64,000 nucleotides of DNA, taken from assembly GCA_026225945.1 (NCBI GenBank), contig JAMJFZ010001074.1, positions 1,008,501 through 1,072,500 on the forward strand, in the 5' to 3' direction. The DNA is from Cricetomys ansorgei. Lineage: Eukaryota; Chordata; Mammalia; Rodentia; Nesomyidae. Positions 20,839 to 33,306 of the stretch are shown piece by piece (position 1 is the stretch's first letter; every line of letters begins with the position of its first letter). The position numbers and the translations under genes were made by a program. Under the pieces are notes generated by a model. That model was given only the letters and a program-made list of their open reading frames with translations. It made no database searches and was not told the origin of the DNA.

Positions 20839-21644
20839 GCCAAGAGGAGCAGGATCCAGATCTAAGGCCCTGGGAGCCCCAGGAGACCTGTGGCATAGTC
20901 ATCGCATGGAGATCAGGTTGGCTCAAGTGGGCTCTGGGGCAGCGTGAGACAGAGGCAAGGAAGGCTTTCTCCGCCAGCAGTTAGTGTGCAAAGGGGTCCC
21001 CTGGGGACCCTTAGAAACCATGGGCATGCAGCATGGTGCTGGCGGAGAGGGGTTTACAGACTGGGGAGGAAAGCTGGGAGCACACAGATGGAGTCCAGCT
21101 CTGCCCAGCTGGGTTTCCTGACCAGCGAAGGCCTCCCTCATAGAGAGGTTACAAGGGAACGATTCCGATTTTTCTTCCCCTGCTGTGAAATCAATTAAAA
21201 TCAGGATGGATACAAAATGGTTATGTGACCTCCTCCACCTCCTGGCTAGCTTTCTTCTTGGGGATGGGCCAGCCCAGAGCGAGGAGAGACAGGAGTCTCA
21301 TGGTCTGAACATTCAGCAGCAGTTTAAAGAATAGTGGGCTATTGCTCCAGCTCTCCTCAGGGGACCTGAGCCTGGCTGGGAAATGTCTCCCTGGAAAGTG
21401 AGCAGAGGGAGGAGGATCACAGGGAAGAGGAACACAGAAGAGGCTTGTAGCCAGCCTCAGCCTCTGTGGCCCACAGGTTCCTCCAGAATAAAGCAACCAG
21501 ATCTAAAAGAGAATTTATTTCCCACTACACTTGTGGTACGTAGATATAATTGCTTTATAGGAACCAACATCAATAATTTTTCATTCCTGCTTTGATCTTA
21601 GGAAAACTGGTCATGGATAACCTTTACGGAGTACCACTTTGATC
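20839..21644. other. No recognised feature
   Basis: About 800 bp without a recognised gene or repeat. Confidence 0.45.
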
Positions 21645-21815
21645 CAGGCACATAATTAGTCACTTTCTTAGCTTAATTCTGATTCATGCAATACCTCACT
21701 GGATTAAATAGTATTCTCTCCAATTTCAGTATACGGAAAATGAGGCCCTGAGAGGCTAAGTAATCTGGCTAAGACAAAATGGCTAGGAAATGTCAAATCC
21801 AAGTTCAATTTACAT
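21645..21815 (-). mobile_element. MIR SINE
   Basis: Reversed MIR: ACCTCACTGGATTAAATAGT, GGAAAATGAGGCCCTGAGAG, GCTAAGTAATCTGGCTAAG, then GGCTAGGAAATGTCAAATCC. Strong core match. Confidence 0.82.
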
Positions 21816-21867
21816 TGTCTGATAACAATAATCATGCTAATAAAACAATAATAATTACAATATTAGT

Positions 21868-22078
21868 TGTTGGTTGAATGCTCTCATGTCTAGTATCGGG
21901 CCCTTTGGTACGTGATACCCGAAATTTTCATAACAAAAGTAATAATGCTTCCCAGGATCCTTTTACAGATGAAAAGTTCATAGTTCAACAAACAGCTCCC
22001 AGCCATGAATTGACTTGCTGAGTCTGGCTTTGAACCCAGGTCTTTCTATTCTTTGATGTTGATACTCAGTCCAATGTG
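21868..22078 (-). mobile_element. MIR SINE, second adjacent copy
   Basis: Reversed MIR: TTTTACAGATGAAAAGTTCA, TTGACTTGCTGAGTCTGGC, TTTGAACCCAGGTCTTTCTA and TTGATACTCAGTCC. It lies about 50 bp from the previous MIR in the same orientation. Confidence 0.72.
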
Positions 22079-23022
22079 AATGAATGAAACTTCGGGAATT
22101 CAGGATGGTACACTTGTCTGTAGGTGTATCTCGTACTTCCCTGTCCCCAGACAGAGGCTCCAGCTGGCCTGTGGTTTTCTCGAGGCTGAACTGGGCTGAG
22201 CACACAGAGCACAGCAGCCTCTGCCAGCACACATGGTTCTCTCAGCTGCATATAATGTTTCCAAGGGCCCTGGCCAATTTGGCTTAGGCATTTTAGACAT
22301 CTCAAGGGCCATGGTTCTAAGCATCCTGAGTGGATCGACAGATTTTGTTGGGACATTCTACTTCAAACCACAAGGCTGCCTACGTTTTCCCTGGTGAATA
22401 ATATTAGCCGGAACTAACTGGTCATTTCAGAGTCTAGCGACCCAGCGTCCTCTCTGCACACTCAATGGGTAGTCTTGTGGGTGAGATTCCACGGTTTACA
22501 TGCCCTCCCGACTCATAGATAGCTCTGATCTGCTTTGACTAACTGTCTTCCCTGAACCTGTCTGCTTTCCAGAGCATGGCCTCCCGCACATCTTGGGAAG
22601 TCTTGACGTTTGTATCTCCACTCATTGTCCCTACGTCCTCTTTACCCTCAGACCTGTTATCCACGAACAATAGCATGACAGTGTGTGTTAGGATTGACGT
22701 GGAGGAATAGCCAAACCGCTCTGCTCTCCACCGTGTCCTTTAGGCTCTCGTTGGCTAACACGCGGTGTGAACGCAGGACCAGAGCACGGGGTTTCCCCCA
22801 GATGCCTCTGTGCACACGGCTCTCACTCTTCCACGTCACAGCCCCTCTGACTCAGGAACAATGCCCTAACTTGAAACATTCCCTTGGGGGGGTCTTAAAA
22901 ACTCAGCCTGAAAGTCTTAATCACCCTGAAAGCGAAAGCCTGTTTCCAGAACACTCCTTTTCAAAGGCTTGTTTCCTGAAACAGATTGCCATACCATTTC
23001 AGAAATCTCACCGATACCAGTG
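22079..23022. other. No recognised feature
   Basis: About 940 bp; overlapping frames on both strands up to 112 codons, none recognised. Confidence 0.45.
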
Positions 23023-23130
23023 ACTAGTCATTCATTCGTTTGTGCGTTCATTCATAAAGGTTTATTGAATGTCTTTCAGGAACTCATGGGCAGTTCCCAG
23101 CCACTGAGTGTGACTAGGATGCTAAGCAGC
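23023..23130 (-). mobile_element. L2 LINE 3' end fragment
   Basis: TCATTCATTCGTTTGTGCG..TTCATTCATAAAGGTTTATTGAATGTC resembles the reversed L2 3' tail with its ATGAATG repeats and poly(A)-signal region. Confidence 0.55.
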
Positions 23131-24474
23131 CCGTTCTTCAGGGACATGTTCCTCTGGTGGCCACCTTTGGCATGAGGTATCTTGACAACCTTGTTGAACC
23201 GCCTTCCATTGCTGTGTGGTCTAAGATGTTTCTATCCAGTCCCCTCACACCTTTTTCTTCACTCGGAGTCAGACTTGATTCATTTTCCTGTGTGCCATGG
23301 GAGTGGGTGACATTACTCGGGGGTGGGGAGGGGGATAGCTGAGCAGAGCCAAGACAAAGACAAAGAAAGGGGCGGGGGCTTAGGGCAGACCTGCGTATTC
23401 TCCTCTTCCCAGAGGAGGAAAAAAAGCATCAAACCTGCAAAGCCCTTCTTTTAAAGATTCCAGACCAGCTTTGATAGAAAGCATGGTGTTTCAGGCATAA
23501 CTTCAAAGGATTCTGGGCATAAGGAAGTTGTTTGTAGAATACTTTTTAAAAATTTTACCTACAGATTTTGTTTTCCTTCCTCTATATATTATTTTTGTCC
23601 TTATAGTGGCAGAAAAATCACCTTATGGTGATTCTACAGTCTCCTCTTGCTACGGCCAACTCCAGGCTTGAGAGAGGCCTAGTCAGACCCCAGGCTGGAC
23701 CAGTCCATGAATCAGGCACGTTGTTCCGGAAATGGAAACCGTAGGTTTTCTGTAACCCGTGCCTTTCAGCTTCTAGATCCTTCTAATTGGCAGCCTGGAT
23801 TCAGATCCCTCATGGCTGCCTGGGGAGAACATCCCAGCTCTGGTTGCCATGAGCCACTTGAGTGGAGTTCTCACTGTACATTAATAAACTGATTTTTCTG
23901 GTTTTATTTTTGAAACAAAGAAAAGAAAAACATTCACATCAAGGGAGGTCATCAGAGAGAACGGGAGTAACAAGGAAGCAATGTGGAGCCTGTGGGTGTT
24001 TGGTGAAAGTAAGTGAGGGTGGGTTGGGGCTGTTAGGTGGGCATGGCTGCCCCAGCCAGGATTTTCAATGGTGCCTTTTAGATCCATTCTTTATCTGTGT
24101 GGTGCCTGTAGGTTCGGTAGGAGTGCCAAAGCACTGTAGCTACAAAGACGGGAACAAATGACCCTGCTGGGGGGTTATTGGAGGAAGTATTTTTGGACAC
24201 TAAAAGGAAGTAGATCTTTACAGAGCCTGGAGACTTTGAATGGAACCTCTCACCCTATGGTGTCCGAAACGAGAATTAACAATGGGGACTCCGAGAATCA
24301 TGGATATTAGTTGTACTGGTCATTAGGGTCAACCTCTGAAAAAGAAGTTGTCATGCTCCCACAGACAAGTTCCCCGTAGCTCTCTAGAGAAAACCACCTG
24401 GCCACAGTATGTTCCTTGGGGTTCTGGGAACACACAGCCTCCCTTCTCTGTGGGGCAGTGGTGTCTGGTTGCAC
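23131..24474. other. No recognised feature
   Basis: About 1.3 kb without a recognised repeat or gene. Confidence 0.45.
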
Positions 24475-24795
24475 TTTTAGTTTCCCCCAACCAGTAAGCT
24501 TCCACTTAATCCTCAAACCCAGTTCAAATAGACTCTCTCCTAAGAAGCCCACCCTGGCTCTCCAGCACAAGGATGGTTGCTGCCTCTGCTGTTTACAAAG
24601 CACTTCTCCACACTCCCCATCAGTACTTGTCTGCACAACTGGGCTTCAACTTTTCCGCAACAGAGACTGTATCAGATTTATGTGGCTATTTTCACTGGTT
24701 GGTATGGTCACTGATTCCTGGTCAGCATGGGAGCTAGCCCACTGGAGCTCGCACTTGGTCCCTGTGCAGGAAGTGAGCCTTAAGTGAATAAAGAA
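24475..24795 (+). mobile_element. L2 LINE 3' UTR fragment
   Basis: Forward L2 landmarks: AACCCAGTTCAAATAGACTC, TCCTAAGAAGCCCACCCTGG, AAAGCACTTCTCCACACTCC, CAACAGAGACTGTATCAG and a GTGAGCCTTAAGTGAATAAA-like end. Confidence 0.7.
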
Positions 24796-25342
24796 GCACT
24801 GAGCTCTGTCTACCAACAGGGCAGCTTTCTCCAATTCTTTCTAGAGCTTTGTGTCTGTATCGCATGGACAAGCCTCTTCTTCCTCCTGGAGGGACGCCTG
24901 CTTATCTCAGCTAATATGTATGCTTGTCTCCAGCCATCTGGGCAGCTCAAGTGCAGTAGCCAAGAGGCTTGTTGAGATTTTAGTGTCTTTAATCGTGTCT
25001 CTGAGGCAAGTGAGCCAGTTCCTCAGAGATCTGGTCTAGAATCCTTGCCAATGCACATTCCATAGACTGGGAGATTCTAGAAAAACAGACATACCACCTT
25101 TCAGGCTGAAATCACCAGGAACTGCATTTTAAGCTGGGTTTCCTGCCGGTTCTTAGGTTGTGAATGACACACAGTCTGTGGAAACATGAGATCACTAAGC
25201 AAGCTGAGATCTGAAAATTTCAAGATATATTTGACCAGAGATCAATCAAACACTACATGTGCATGTTAAGGAAGGAAAAAAAGAAAAACAAGAAGCCCAA
25301 ACCAAATAAAAACAAAAAATCACCAACCAAATACCCAACCAT
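24796..25342. other. No recognised feature
   Basis: No repeat family or gene recognised in this stretch of about 550 bp. Confidence 0.4.
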
Positions 25343-25440
25343 CAGGAAGTAGAGGTTCAAGGTCAACTTGAGTTTAATAAGGTGTTGCAGGCCAGCCTGG
25401 GATACAGAAGACCTTGTCTCACCAAATAATTAAATAAAAT
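25343..25440 (+). mobile_element. B1-related SINE 3' part
   Basis: AGGAAGTAGAGGTTCAAGGTC, GCAGGCCAGCCTGGGATACA and GACCTTGTCTCACCAAATAA are B1/PB1-type 3' landmarks; the head is missing. Confidence 0.6.
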
Positions 25441-25639
25441 CCCGAAGTCATGAACCTTATTTGTAAATCCCAGTTTTAATCCATTTAAATAATCATCTGA
25501 CCTGAACTTCTTAGAAAATGCCAATAATCAATTTTAAAATAAACATGGGGACACTTTATTAACTTAACAGGAAATGTAAATGATTTGAAGAGCCATGTGC
25601 TGGCTCGTTCCTCTGAGAGCGATTAAACAGCCATTGTGT

Positions 25640-25985
25640 CTGCTGGGCCCTGGGGATTCAGGAGGACACATACTGAGCTCACCTCTCCACTACAGTCTGG
25701 AAAGAAGACCCGAAACGTGACCTCAACAATGGGTGGTGTGTGAGGCTTTGCTTTGGGAACATCCGGAAGGTTCTACCAATGTACAGTCAGGGGTCAGGAA
25801 AGATCTCCCGGGGGAAGTGGTTTGTAACTGTGGTGGTGATTCATAAGCTAAAACTGGCATTGACGTAGTGGGGACAGGGGTGCTCCAAGAAGGTGGGAGC
25901 TGGAGGCCCCAAGACCCTCAAGAGCTGAAGATTCCAGAATTGCCGGAACACAGAGTGGGTGAGGAAATGGTGGGCAAAGTTCTGA
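25640..25985 (-). mobile_element. Ancient L2-like LINE segment
   Basis: TGGGCCCTGGGGATTCAGGA, GGGGTCAGGAAAGATCTCCC, GATTCCAGAATTGCCGGAAC and ACAGAGTGGGTGAGGAAATG follow an old mammalian repeat in reversed L2 orientation, the same family as 54765-55220. Confidence 0.45.
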
Positions 25986-26504
25986 GAGGTAAGTAGAGAC
26001 AAAATAAAAATATTTAACAACCATGGCATGAATATGAATTCATAAGCATATAAACTCCAACATTAAACCATATGGCATTTTCTTCTCTAAAAATTGGCTA
26101 AGTTATAGATATTATTCAGTCTCTTCCTAAGAGATTTAAGTGATAGTACACATTGTTCTTTTTTTCTTTTTTTCTTTTTTTTTTGCTCATTTATGTACCT
26201 GCTTCTAGATAAACAATGCCCCCGAGTTCTGATAAAAAACTATCCCAATGAGTTTTCCACTAAATTGCTGGGCGTTAAATAAGGAGTCGTCTCAGGAGGA
26301 AGAATTCAGATAACTTCAACAGTATTTTAAGATGTGTTTCTCTCAACACTGACTGAACTAACAATTGTGTTAGCAAAATTTCTTAGCCCTTGTAATTCTG
26401 TCTTAGAACTTCGTCTTTACAATATCTCTATAGTGACTAAATCATGAAATTTGCACATTAGTATAGCATAGTAGTACGCTTTGGTTGGATGAGGGTTTCT
26501 AGCT
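25986..26504. other. No recognised feature apart from a T-rich run
   Basis: A CTTTTTTT-type run lies at 26158-26184. The rest is AT-rich and unassigned. Confidence 0.45.
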
Positions 26505-26620
26505 GGTAGCCGAGTGCTGAGCTGGGAGCGTAGAATTTTGGCCCAGCCACTTAGCTTAACCTCTGTGTACTTCCCTTTTTCTCATTTAGAAGATGGAGAT
26601 CATTCTATCTATAGCCCCCA
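26505..26620 (+). mobile_element. MIR SINE fragment
   Basis: CCCAGCCACTTAGCTTAACC, CTCTGTGTACTTCCCTTTTT and CTCATTTAGAAGATGGAGAT match the forward MIR core and 3' half. Confidence 0.65.
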
Positions 26621-29600
26621 GCTGAATGCACACACGTTAGTGGAGCTGGCACTCTCTACCCAATAGCTTTCACTTTTAGGAATTAAATTAATATTGTGAA
26701 TGCTTGGGCCAAGCGAGCATGAGGTAGGTTTTAGCCAAGTCTCACTGAAGAGATGAGTTTCGCACCAGTCTCCCAAGCACCCCTACGGATGCAGATTGCT
26801 TCTGAAGAAACCCTGACTAGTTCCTACAGAGAGCGTAGCATGTGCGTCTACTCTCTCGCTTTTTGCTGCGTACTCTAAGAACCCGTCCAACAAAAGCCAG
26901 AGTGTTCACATGTAGCCAGGCAAGGAAGACACTGAGAGAGTCGTGATGTATAGTAGTTGATCACAGCCTCGGAACGCCCTGGCATCACCTCCATCAGGGA
27001 TGCCCTTACCCCTTACCTTGAGGTCTCAGAGCGTTGTGGTTAGAGGACCTCACCGGGCTGGGAAAGGTCTTGAGTTTTGGAGATAATCTGATCAATGAAG
27101 AACACTGTAATAATCCCCAAGCAACACTCTCCAGGGGCTGGAAGCAACAGGATTTCAAAACATAGGGAGTGGGCGTGAAATAATTTTCTCATGGTGGAGA
27201 CAGCGGCTGGGTACAGCTGTTCATCCTTCAGAGGGTCTGACTGGCACAAGTATCAACCAATCAGAGCAGATTCAGCATTAACTCTTTAGTTGCTAGGAAG
27301 TAGGTAGGTGGTTTCAAAGTATGATAAAATTCCAATTAAACCACACAACTGACTATCCAGGGAAACACATTTGGACGTTACCCTTGGGATCATGCTCATG
27401 GTTCCAGACTCCATCTTAAAGGGGCAGAGGGCCAAGAGTACTTGAGAGCGCTGAGCTGTGTTTCTGACAAGGTTTTCTGAAAGCAGGATGAAGGAAGGTG
27501 AGGTTGGAGTTGTGCAGCCAGCTCGGATGACTTCTTAGGTCAGGTGGGGAGTGGAGATTTGATACATGTAGTTCTCACGACTCCGCAATTGATTAGGTGT
27601 GGTCAGGGAGGGGGAGAGGGAGTTATGGATGATACTTAGGTTCCCCTTGTAAGACATTATAGGGATTATATCTAATCATTTGCCATTACAATCATAGGGA
27701 AATCAGGAATCTAGTTGCCGTTGGGGAGGGGAGCTGATCCATCCGGTTTAAACTACGCTCACTTTGGGGTACACCTAAGACAAATTCAGCCAGAGATTCC
27801 ATAGATGTTTGGAGATGAGAATGAGGGGAAACAGGCCTGGCTGGAGATGACAATTTTGAAAACCTTGTATACTCACTGGATGGAATGTCCCAGAAAGAGA
27901 GAGAGAAAGTGTAAGTCCAGAGAAACAACATCACAGGTGGCAGATGAGGTAGCCCGGGGGCGGGGGGTGTGCTGTAACAGAATGCAGGAGAGCAGTGTGT
28001 TGGGCACAGTTGGGGGGAGGCACTTCCCATCCCTCTCTACCTTCTATCCTGTCTACGTTCTCTTCCTGGACAACTCAAGACAACACAGGCCTGGGTACAA
28101 ACTGGGTTCCACCAACAAATACCACTCAAAATTTAGAAGGTGATACTGAGGCAGAGGCCCTGCTGGCTGGGGCCATTTTCTTTAAGCAAGCACAATGTGG
28201 AGCAGTTTTCCACCAGCTCCTGGTCAGCTTCATGGCTGCTTGTTGTCATGGTGACGGCAGTAGTTTGTTCATGCTTAGACCGTAGCCACAGTCGTGGGAT
28301 TTAAGGCCTTCCTGTGTCTTCTTCCTTTGGACAGAGGTGCACTGCCCCTTGCAGCTCTCTTGTAATGGGTACTCCTGGATAGCTGCATCCCAACACCTCC
28401 CAGCATTTGAATCAACATTTGGTTCCTTGACGAAATCCCTTTTGCTTAGAATATCAGGTGGTTTCTCTTCCTTTTATTTAGTCTTGACTGATACAGCATC
28501 TCTAAGGAAGGAATTATTGATTGAATTAAGTACCGCTGAGAGAGCAATAAAAGAGATAAAAATCTCCACCTGAGTTTGGCAGTTTAGCTTGTGAGTCATC
28601 TTGATAGCAAGAACAAACAAACAAAAACATTGAGTTATTGAAGCTGACAGGAATATGTGTAGTCTACCTCTTCACTTTAGGCAGGACTTCAAAACTTACG
28701 ACTTAATGGTGACATCATGTGGAGCGCTGGATTTGGGAGACTGGTGTTCTAGTCTTAATCTTATTCCTGTCAAAGCACCGGACATGGTATGGTCATGTTA
28801 CTTTGAATTATAACATGTGTCCGGTCAGACTTTGAATCGCACTTAATGCCTTCTAGCATCTTCTCCACATTGACTCTCTACATGGCTCCCTTAACTCAGT
28901 GCGTACCAAACACCACGTGGTGATGATGGTAACAGACAGCAGGAGAGCGGCAAACAGTCAACTTACAACATGATACCAAATTATACTTCTAGAAAATATC
29001 GGCTCCGCACCTCATAGAGAACCCACAAATGGTCTCTGGCTCCCAAACAATGTCCGTGGGCAGGGATTGTTCTGAACATCTCCCGAGTCTCTTGGTTCAG
29101 ACTCCTCACTCTATTTTCCTCAGAAATAAGGAGAAACATCCCTTTAGAGGGTAATGAGTTCTGAGATGTCACACTTATCCCAAAGACAACCCAGAACGTG
29201 GCAGATGCATTCTTTCTGCATCGCCTCCTCCCCTCTAGTCCAGGAAAGGAAGTGTCTGGCTTACCTTGTGATAATCAAAAGGCTCATGAGAAGGTTATGT
29301 TCAGTGAACACTTCTCTCAAAGCAGTTTTCTCTTAAGCTTGAATTCTTCTCTAGAGGGGTGGGCACAGAGCTGCTCAGATGCTCGGAGCACATGCTCCCT
29401 CATTACAAAGGGATGCGGTTGTCTTGCTATGGAATCTCATTGGAGTTCTGTTACAAATTCAAAGTGGGTTCAAGCGTGTGATCAGATTGCACAGAAGTAT
29501 GGCACATGCGTGTATTCACATACATACACGTAACCAACAGCGTTATAGCAAAGCCAATTTCCTACTTTTGGTTTCTGTATTATGATGACATTAGATGTCT

Positions 29601-29728
29601 ACTGGAGAAAACTAGGCAAAGAATTCAAGGGACTTCTGGTACCATTTCTACAACTCCATGTATTTAAAATTATTTTGAAACAAAAACCGTAAAATTGAGT
29701 TGAAGGGAGACAAGTTTTATTCTCCTGA
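26621..29728. other. Mostly unrecognised sequence
   Basis: About 3.1 kb with no supported gene. A short MIR-like piece may lie at 28715-28775 (GTGGAGCGCTGGATTTGGGA). A hairpin lies at 28777-28825. Open frames on both strands (up to 112 codons) overlap and are not recognised. Confidence 0.45.
28777..28825. repeat. Interrupted 15-bp hairpin
   Basis: ACCGGACA (28777-28784) pairs with TGTCCGGT (28818-28825), and CATGTTA (28794-28800) with TAACATG (28811-28817). The right arm is continuous. The left arm has a 9-base bulge (28785-28793), and the loop is 10 bases. Confidence 0.8.
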
Positions 29729-29768
<40 letters not shown>

Positions 29769-29850
29769 GTGATGATGGTGATGATGATGGTGATGATGGT
29801 GATGATGGTGATGATGATGATGATGGTGATGATGGTGATGGTGATGATGA
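29729..29850. repeat. (GAT)n array with GGT variants
   Basis: About 40 triplets, first pure GAT and then mixed GATGGT and GATGATGGT patterns. The poly-Met, poly-Ile and poly-Ser frames across it are repeat translations. Confidence 0.98.
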
Positions 29851-30062
29851 CAAGAATATCAACAACGAAGTTTTGTTGTCTCAAAGTAGGACCTGAATCT
29901 ACAAAGTAGGACCTGACTCTATTTGAGACATAAGACTTGACTTCTAACTTATGGGACATGCTAAGGAAATAGGTGAAAGTCCACAATAACAAACAATCAA
30001 GTAAATACTCTCCTAAGTTTCCTTCAGTCTTCCTTCCTAAAGTTCCTTAGAAAACAATTCAG

Positions 30063-30255
30063 GCTGGGCGGTGGTGGCGCACGCCTTTAATCCCAGCACT
30101 TGGGAGTCAGAGGCAGACAGATCTCTGTGAGTTCAAGGCCAGCCTCATTTACAGAGTGAGTTCAGGACAGCCAGAGTTATAGCAGAGAAACCCAGTCTTA
30201 GAAAAAACAAAAACAAACAAACAAAACAAACAAACACAAACAAAAAAAAAAAAAC
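30063..30255 (+). mobile_element. B1 SINE with A-rich tail
   Basis: Full forward B1: GCTGGGCGGTGGTGGCGCAC, GCCTTTAATCCCAGCACTTG, GGCAGACAGATCTCTGTGAG, AGTTCAAGGCCAGCCT and CCAGAGTTATAGCAGAGAAA, then an AAACA-rich tail to 30255. Both pol III boxes are recognisable. Confidence 0.95.
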
Positions 30256-30354
30256 CTAACAACAAAGACAATTCAGTTGAGCCATCTCGAAGCTCCCTGA
30301 CTCCCATCTGCATGTTCAAAGCTGCTTTTTGAACCCTCGGGTGATTTTTTTTTT

Positions 30355-30745
30355 TTTTTAATTTCATCGTGTATATTTTCTCTCTAGTTTTTCTTTTCAT
30401 TTCTGTTTATATCTTCCATATTTTATTGATATTTCTGCTTTGTTCATACATTAAAAAAACAAAAAACTTTTGCCCTGTCTTATTTTAGTCCTTTGGATGG
30501 CTTTGCAACAATTGTTTAAAGTTATGTCTGGTAAACTCGCCATCTGGTCTTTCTCAGAGACAGTTTCTGTTGATTTTTTTTTTTTCAAATAAGACATCAT
30601 TTCTGTTTTCTTTCTTTGTCTTCTGACATTTGCTGTTGGGAATGAGACTTTGGAATCTTACAATATTGTAAGTCTAGAGGTCTGATTTTTTTTTGCCTTT
30701 CCCAATGTTTTATTTTTCTTCTTATTCTTTTTTTTTTAAGTGATA
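30355..30745 (-). mobile_element. L1M-type LINE fragment, antisense
   Basis: TTTTCTCTCTAGTTTTTCTT, TTATATCTTCCATATTTTAT, TTGTTTAAAGTTATGTCTGG and TCAGAGACAGTTTCTGTTGA follow reversed 5'-side L1M sequence; T-rich, no frame. Confidence 0.65.
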
Positions 30746-31423
30746 TAAAACATCCAAGATTAGCCTGGAATGCAAACCTAGAGTCTACCCAGTTCCTTTC
30801 TGAGCCTCGGCTCCTCTCTGGCATGTACGATGACTTTCTAAATTCTCTTACAAATGTGATTGCATTTGGATGGCTGCTAAGTCCTTATGTTTCTGGTTTC
30901 CAAAAGGGATGGAAAGAGAATCAGAGACAAAATCAGGGGATGGAGTCGAGTACACAACAGGGTACGGGGGAAAAACATGATTCCTTTAAGTCTCTTGAAA
31001 GCTGCATTAATCAGAAGAGTCAGAGCCTTCCACAATGGCAGTGAAGGTTTTAGTAAAGTTGCCTTTCTCTGGCTTTGCAGATGCACAATCACAATCAGCA
31101 GTCAGAACAGAGGCCCCTGATATGTGGAGAACGGGGTCTTCATCATCTGTTTGGGCTCCTGCAGCTCCCTGTAGGCTGCTGTGCAATATGTGCACAATTG
31201 CTAAACATGAATCTCACAGGTGGGGATGAGAGTTGACATTAACTCTGAGTTACCATCCATCCCATGGAAGTTGGAAGTCTTCAAATAAGTTCTAGTGTTC
31301 CAAAATATTTATATCATAGAGATAGGTTCATGGGGCTTCTTCCTTTCCCAGAAGTCTTTACTAATTACCTCTGTGACATAGAGTTACAAAGATGTCTGAG
31401 TTGTGGATTATACACCGCTAAGG
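30746..31423. other. No recognised feature
   Basis: About 680 bp unassigned. Confidence 0.4.
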
Positions 31424-31535
31424 GCTGGAGAGACGGCTCATTGATGAACAGCATTTGCTACTCTTGCGGAAGAGCACAGTTCAGTTCCCAGCACCCACGT
31501 GGAACAGCTCACAGTGCCCTCTCCTGACCACAATA
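31424..31535 (+). mobile_element. B2 SINE, 5' half
   Basis: GGGCTGGAGAGACGGCTCAT, AGCATTTGCTACTCTTGCGG, AAGAGCACAGTTCAGTTCCC, AGCACCCACGTGGAACAGCT. The tRNA-like head and box B are clear; the 3' half is absent. Confidence 0.92.
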
Positions 31536-32014
31536 TGTTGCTATTGCTAGGAGACGGTGGGCACAGAGGAAGGGATATTCTATTTGGGTTCCAGTTTATT
31601 GACAAGATGGATGGCAGGAAGCATCTACACAGAGATCTAAGCATGCCAAAGATAGTCGGGATTTTATGGCCCCCATCTGCAGAAAGGCCAGAATCTTCTA
31701 ATGCCATTCTAAAATGTGTCTATCTCATCTATGAGCAAAATGAAGCAAAAAGAAAAAGAGCAGCTAAAAATTATTCATACACCCTTGCAGCGTGTACATC
31801 GATTTAATGTACGTTAATGTGCATTTAATGCAGTGTGTACACGATTAAAATGTACATTATTCAAAAGGAATTGTTGGAAAGGTAGAAAGCCTGGAAGGGT
31901 GATCCTGCCAGGGAGTCTGTTGGTCAGTGTTCTGGGCAAAACACGATGGAGCCTAAACCAGGGCAGTGTGGGCAGTACGAAGAGGGTTATAGTAGGGAAC
32001 TTTAAGAATACAGA

Positions 32015-32270
32015 GTGAGCCATGAATCCTCCTCTAACTGAAGAGTAATGGCCAATTAATGGCTTCCAGGGGAGGGAGAGAGCTCCACACCCATGAGTAT
32101 TGAATTTAGTGGGATATTTAAAAAAAAAAAATTAAAAGATACCAAGTTGGAAAGAGGTTGGAACTAAGGATCTGGGAGGAGTTGGGGGGAGGAGAAGGGG
32201 GCAAATATGATCAAGATGCACTGTATGAAATTCTCAAAGGATTAATAAAAATATTGTATTAAAATAACAT
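32015..32270 (+). mobile_element. Rodent L1 3' end
   Basis: GGCCAATTAATGGCTTCCAG, GGGAGGGAGAGAGCTCCACA, then a G-rich 'GGGAGGAGTTGGGGGGAGGA' stretch and a terminal ATGATCAAGATGCACTGTAT...AATTCTCAAAGGATTAATAAAAATATT, matching the rodent L1 3' UTR and tail. It is 5'-truncated and has no ORF. Confidence 0.75.
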
Positions 32271-32964
32271 AAAAATTGGAAGTCTCAAGTGTCTATTAAC
32301 TTCCGTTAAAATCGAAAACAGCTCACATATTATGAGGCTGTCTCAAAGAAAATAGATCGTACTGTTGACACGAGCACTTTAAGAAATTAAGTGTCTTATT
32401 TATTGCTCTTCTCAGCAAATCAAGGAAGAAAAATTTATAGATCATTTGTATCCTGGCTACTACAGGAATGTAACAAAAAAAAATTAACTCAGATGGGGCA
32501 AAGGCCTCAAGTAAGATTAAAATGTACATGTCCTGAATCGTGAATTATGGCTCAGTTTCTCTGTGGTTAACGCCTACAGTGAGAAAGCGCAAAAGGGTGC
32601 ATGAAGATACACAACTGTTTGTAAAGCTGTGATTTAATCTCTCAAAAGCATGAGCCTTAAAGGCTTTTAGTAATCCCAGAGGATTGAAAACTTTTTCTTT
32701 GAAGAAGCTGTTTACTTAAATCACAAATGTGTCTGTTATGGAAAGCAAATTCACTTGTGTAAATTGTAAGCTGACTCTGCGATTGTATCAGGCCATTATG
32801 TTAACATTATGTTACAACGCCTCTTGACGGCTTCCTCTAGTTATTGTCCTTGCAAAATGCTTGGGATGAAAGTGCATCTTTGATTGACTCTGAACCAAAC
32901 AAGTGGCAAAGCTTTGTGTTTCTCTACGTGATAGGAAAGTCAGGGCTTGGTGAATGGCTTGAAT
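32271..32964. other. No recognised feature
   Basis: About 690 bp of AT-rich sequence without a recognised repeat or gene. Confidence 0.4.
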
Positions 32965-33306
32965 CTGTATTGTGATTGAATGCAGAATGCACCATAGACT
33001 CATGGGAGACAGCTTCGCGGAGCCTAGTTTGTAGTACTGTTTGGCAAGGTCGTGAAACCTTTAGGAGGTTGAGTCTTGCCGGAGAGAGTGGGCTTTGAGG
33101 GGCGGGACTTGAAGTTTTAGAGTCTGACATCACTTCCGGTCCACTCTCTGCTCCCTGACCGCAGATGCCGTGTAACCAACTGGCATCCTGCACTTGTTAT
33201 ACCTTCCCTGTTAGGGTGGAATGTATTTCCTTGAACTATAAGCCAGAATTAAAACTTTATTTCTTCTTGCCAGATATTTTGCCACACCGAGAAAGCAACT
33301 AATATA
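32965..33306 (+). mobile_element. MT/ORR1-type MaLR LTR
   Basis: CACCATAGACTCATGGGAGA, CTTTAGGAGGTTGAGTCTTG, GTGGGCTTTGAGGGGC, CTCTGCTCCCTGACCGCAGA, TGAACTATAAGCCAGAATTA and GCAACTAATATA at the end follow a forward rodent MaLR LTR. Confidence 0.78.

Noticed and set aside
29700..29992. Poly-Met, poly-Ile and Ser/Pro frames
   Set aside because: Translations of the (GAT)n array.
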